Shown here in pieces: positions 5,291 to 7,168 of a stretch of DNA of 7,168 nucleotides. Below the pieces are notes generated by a model. That model was not told the origin of the DNA and did no database searches. It was given only the letters and a program-made list of their open reading frames with translations. The position numbers and the translations under genes are program-made. Origin of the DNA: Chitinophagaceae bacterium (GTDB lineage: Bacteria > Bacteroidota > Bacteroidia > Chitinophagales > Chitinophagaceae); the NCBI GenBank assembly GCA_025351145.1, contig JANXWM010000411.1, forward strand, positions 1-7,168. Direction: 5' to 3'. Each line of letters starts with the position of its first letter. Positions within the stretch are counted from its first letter, which is position 1.

Positions 5291-6391
5291 CTATTTTTGA
5301 TTATAAGCTTTTACAAGAAATACGCAGTCTTCTACTTCTTTTATCTGCTCAACACGGTTCATGCCTTTTAAACTTGAACTGGTGGGCAATTTTATTTTTT
5401 GAACAGAAGTATCAGATTCCTTTAATTCATCCACCATTTTGTAAATGCCTTTTGCTTTTATAGCAAATACCACACCTTCGGCCTGAGCCTGTTTGGTACT
5501 TAATATTCCTACAACTTCACCATTCTTATTAAAAACCGGCCCGCCGGAATTACCCGGGTTTGCACTTAACGATAACTGGTAACTGGCCGAGTCATTTTCA
5601 AAACCAGACACTGCACTGAGATAACCCATGCTATAAACGATCTCATCACGGGGATAGCCTAATGTATAAAGTTCTTCGCCCAAGTCAAGACCTGTTTTTT
5701 TAATTCCATAAGGCAGTGCACCAAGAGGTGTAAAGTCTTTGTCTTCAATTTTAAGAATAGCCAAATCCCTTTCCTTGTCTATATTAATGATTCTTGCATT
5801 AAATTCGGTCCCTTTATTATTTACCACAACGGCACCGGAGCCTTGAAGCACATGTGCGTTGGTAACCAAATAACCTTTACCATCAATGAGAAATGCGGTT
5901 CCACTTGTTGTTACGACTTTATTGGCCGGGATTTTATCTTTTAGCTTTGCGCCCTGTGCTTGCTGGGTCTTTATAATCTGGTCCATTTTATGACTTAATT
6001 GTACCAGTTGGTTAGGGCTAACGGCTGGAGAAAAATAAGCAACTAAACCACTAATCATTAAGGCTGTAATTCCGGCAATAGATGCAGCAATTGCAGTAAC
6101 ACGTTTGTACCTGTTCCATAATTGTATTACAAGGCCTTTGGTAGAAATTTCGCCGCCTTCGTACACATCGCCTTTTTCTACAAGCCTTGTGTGCGACTCA
6201 TGCAAAGCATTTTTCAGGTTACGGTGTTCAGCAAAACCTTCCATCTGGTGCAGAAACAATTTATGTTCTACCACCATCTGGTCTATTTCGGGCGTGTTTT
6301 TTCGTAGCTGTTCAAAGTAAGCTTTCTCCTCGGCGAGCATACCCCCGTTAAGGTAACGCTCAATGGCTTCAAGTAAAAGTATATCTTCCAT
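5291..6391 (-). CDS. Membrane-anchored trypsin/HtrA-like serine protease with anti-sigma-like N-terminus
   Basis: The 366-residue protein has three parts. Residues 1-60 (EAIERYLNGG, AEEKAYFEQLRKNTPEID) resemble the cytoplasmic N-terminus of cysteine-free Bacteroidota anti-sigma factors. A hydrophobic segment at about 98-120 is a single transmembrane helix after the basic NRYKR. Residues about 155-320 form a trypsin-like (S1C) domain in the periplasm, with His180 (VTNAHV), Asp209 (RDLAIL) and Ser282 (PGNSGGPV); all three catalytic residues are present. There is no PDZ domain, unlike DegP or DegS; instead a 45-residue tail ends in VEDCVFLVKAYNQK. Its ATG follows the stop codon of the sigma factor with zero spacing, with GGGG at 5-8 bases upstream, which suggests coupled translation. 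The likely role, inferred from fusion and neighbourhood, is to hold the sigma factor at the membrane and link its release to an envelope signal. A plain envelope protease is the alternative. Confidence 0.88.
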   Translation of the reverse strand: MEDILLLEAIERYLNGGMLAEEKAYFEQLRKNTPEIDQMVVEHKLFLHQMEGFAEHRNLKNALHESHTRLVEKGDVYEGGEISTKGLVIQLWNRYKRVTAIAASIAGITALMISGLVAYFSPAVSPNQLVQLSHKMDQIIKTQQAQGAKLKDKIPANKVVTTSGTAFLIDGKGYLVTNAHVLQGSGAVVVNNKGTEFNARIINIDKERDLAILKIEDKDFTPLGALPYGIKKTGLDLGEELYTLGYPRDEIVYSMGYLSAVSGFENDSASYQLSLSANPGNSGGPVFNKNGEVVGILSTKQAQAEGVVFAIKAKGIYKMVDELKESDTSVQKIKLPTSSSLKGMNRVEQIKEVEDCVFLVKAYNQK

Positions 6392-6958
6392 TTAATCCCC
6401 TATATTATATTGTGCAAAAAATAATTTTTTTAAACGCATCAGGCATTTGTATTTCTGATTTTTAGCATTGTCTGCGTTGGTATATCCAAACTCAGCCGAA
6501 ATTTCAGTCATGCCTTTCTTATGTATATAATACGATTCTAATAAACTTTTACATGGTTCGCCTAAACTACCGAGGGCCCTTTCCATTATTGCAAAATCAG
6601 CATTCCTTTTTTCATGAATTTCGAGATCTTCCTCTACCGGAACAGTCTCTTCCATGCTTTCAGTTTGTGCCACAAATCTTCCCATTTGCTGTAGCCGTTT
6701 AAGCCAGAGTCTCCGGCATACGGAATATACATAGGTTTTAATTTGACAGGTTAAGACGAATGATTCACTTTTTGCTTTTTCATACAGCGTAATCATAGCC
6801 TCCTGAAAAATATCACGGGCATCATCGTAACTGCCATTATTATTAAGGATGAAAACCTGTACCATATTAAAGTTGTCTTTATATATGGTATCAATTGCTT
6901 TAGAATCGTTATTCGCCAGGCCCCTTAATGAGAGTTGTTCATTGATCTCTTGTTTCAC
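6392..6958 (-). CDS. ECF-type RNA polymerase sigma factor (sigma-70 family)
   Basis: This 188-residue protein has only the two ECF core domains. The sigma-2 region spans about residues 18-92, including DDARDIFQEAMITLYEKA (45-62) and the DNA-contacting YVYSVCRRLWLKRL (76-89). An acidic linker follows (ESMEETVPVEEDLE). Sigma-4 spans about 122-180, with a helix-turn-helix around GMTEISAEFGYTNADNAKNQ (149-168). It would direct RNA polymerase to a small regulon, typically including its own promoter. The start is a GTG at 6958: the codon just upstream is an in-frame TAA, and no in-frame ATG occurs before residue 32, inside sigma-2. The stop codon touches the ATG of the anti-sigma-like protease, forming a two-gene operon that ends at the hairpin near 5238. 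The sigma assignment is firm; the regulon is unknown. Confidence 0.92.
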   Translation of the reverse strand: MKQEINEQLSLRGLANNDSKAIDTIYKDNFNMVQVFILNNNGSYDDARDIFQEAMITLYEKAKSESFVLTCQIKTYVYSVCRRLWLKRLQQMGRFVAQTESMEETVPVEEDLEIHEKRNADFAIMERALGSLGEPCKSLLESYYIHKKGMTEISAEFGYTNADNAKNQKYKCLMRLKKLFFAQYNIGD

Positions 6959-6986
6959 TTATTCTGTTTTAATACCATAAGGAGCG

Positions 6987-6994
6987 TAAAAGTA
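6987..6994 (-). promoter_or_regulatory. Candidate -7 element of the sigma factor/protease operon
   Basis: On the minus strand the sequence is TACTTTTA, one base off TAnnTTTG, about 28 bp upstream of the GTG start at 6958. No convincing -33 box is visible, since the upstream DNA is a run of A and T. A promoter read by the ECF factor itself would not need to fit the housekeeping consensus. Confidence 0.3.
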
Positions 6995-6998
6995 ACCC

Positions 6999-7010
6999 AA
7001 AACATGTTTT
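6999..7010. promoter_or_regulatory. 12-bp palindrome, possible operator
   Basis: AAAACATGTTTT is a perfect palindrome in the 144-bp gap between the divergent sigma factor and lipoprotein genes. It lies 4 bp upstream of the candidate -7 box of the sigma operon and is followed by AAAAATTTTT (7012-7021). The position suits a regulator binding site shared by both directions, but in DNA this AT-rich such palindromes also occur by chance. Confidence 0.3.
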
Positions 7011-7102
7011 AAAAAATTTTTCAAAAAAATTCTATTTGTGCAGGTTACCTTTCTTTAAAATGGGTATTAACATCAAAATTCACTCACAAAAATTTCAAAA
7101 AA

Positions 7103-7168
7103 ATGAAAAAATTATTATTCGTATTAGCGTTAGGCGCTTTTGCAGCTTGCGGTTCAGGAACAGGTACT
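7103..7168 (+). CDS. Small predicted lipoprotein, N-terminus only (3' truncated by window edge)
   Basis: Twenty-two codons are visible, MKKLLFVLALGAFAACGSGTGT. This is a lipoprotein signal peptide: two lysines, a hydrophobic core and a lipobox FAAC, with Cys16 as the residue to be lipidated. The following glycine- and threonine-rich linker is typical of Bacteroidota lipoproteins placed in the outer membrane or envelope. The ATG follows an A-rich leader (TTTCAAAAAA) without a Shine-Dalgarno sequence. It is divergent from the ECF sigma factor, so it could belong to that factor's regulon. The mature protein lies outside the window and its function cannot be stated. Confidence 0.8.
   Translation, partial: MKKLLFVLALGAFAACGSGTGT

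Noticed and set aside
5092..5463. 123-residue plus-strand frame
   Set aside because: It runs through the repeat arm and the terminator and then antisense to the protease gene; the protein has no recognisable character.

Overview
The window looks like chromosomal DNA of a Bacteroidota bacterium, most likely a member of the Chitinophagaceae or a close relative. The base composition is fairly AT-rich. Several start sites have TAnnTTTG-type promoter elements instead of E. coli-type -10 boxes, and start codons lack clear Shine-Dalgarno sequences and often follow A-rich leaders. Protein styles also fit: a cysteine-free 'YLNGG..AEEKAYFEQL' anti-sigma N-terminus, a Bacteroidota-type ECF sigma factor and a small MKKLLF lipoprotein. 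The species assignment is inference.

Layout. Positions 2-133 (+) hold the C-terminal end of an unidentified protein, converging on a 23S rRNA pseudouridine synthase of the RluD type (155-1204, -). A divergent intergenic region of about 300 bp follows, largely filled by a fold-back repeat (copy A, 1221-1452). Next comes lipB, octanoyl transferase for lipoate synthesis (1511-2200, +), which converges with only 6 bp spacing on a secreted protein of unknown function (2207-3070, -). Upstream of that, on the same strand, lies a PLP-dependent enzyme of the ACC deaminase/D-cysteine desulfhydrase family (3112-4011, -). It is divergent from a sugar-nucleotide-type nucleotidyltransferase (4091-4990, +). 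A 300-bp non-coding stretch (4991-5290) holds a second copy of the fold-back repeat (copy B, 5000-5196) and a strong hairpin terminator (5238-5262).

The right part is a regulatory cassette on the minus strand. An ECF sigma factor (6392-6958) is followed with zero spacing by a membrane protein (5291-6391). That protein has an anti-sigma-like cytoplasmic N-terminus, one transmembrane helix and a complete trypsin/HtrA-like protease domain (His180, Asp209, Ser282). Divergent from the sigma factor is the start of a small lipoprotein gene (7103 onward, +), across an AT-rich region with a perfect 12-bp palindrome.

The left and middle genes are housekeeping or general metabolism (rRNA modification, lipoylation, amino acid and sugar-nucleotide metabolism) in short transcription units. 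The two observations most worth pursuing are the paired fold-back repeats, which share identical arms, different interiors and apparent compensatory changes, and the sigma factor/anti-sigma-protease pair, which could be a compact envelope-stress or signalling system.
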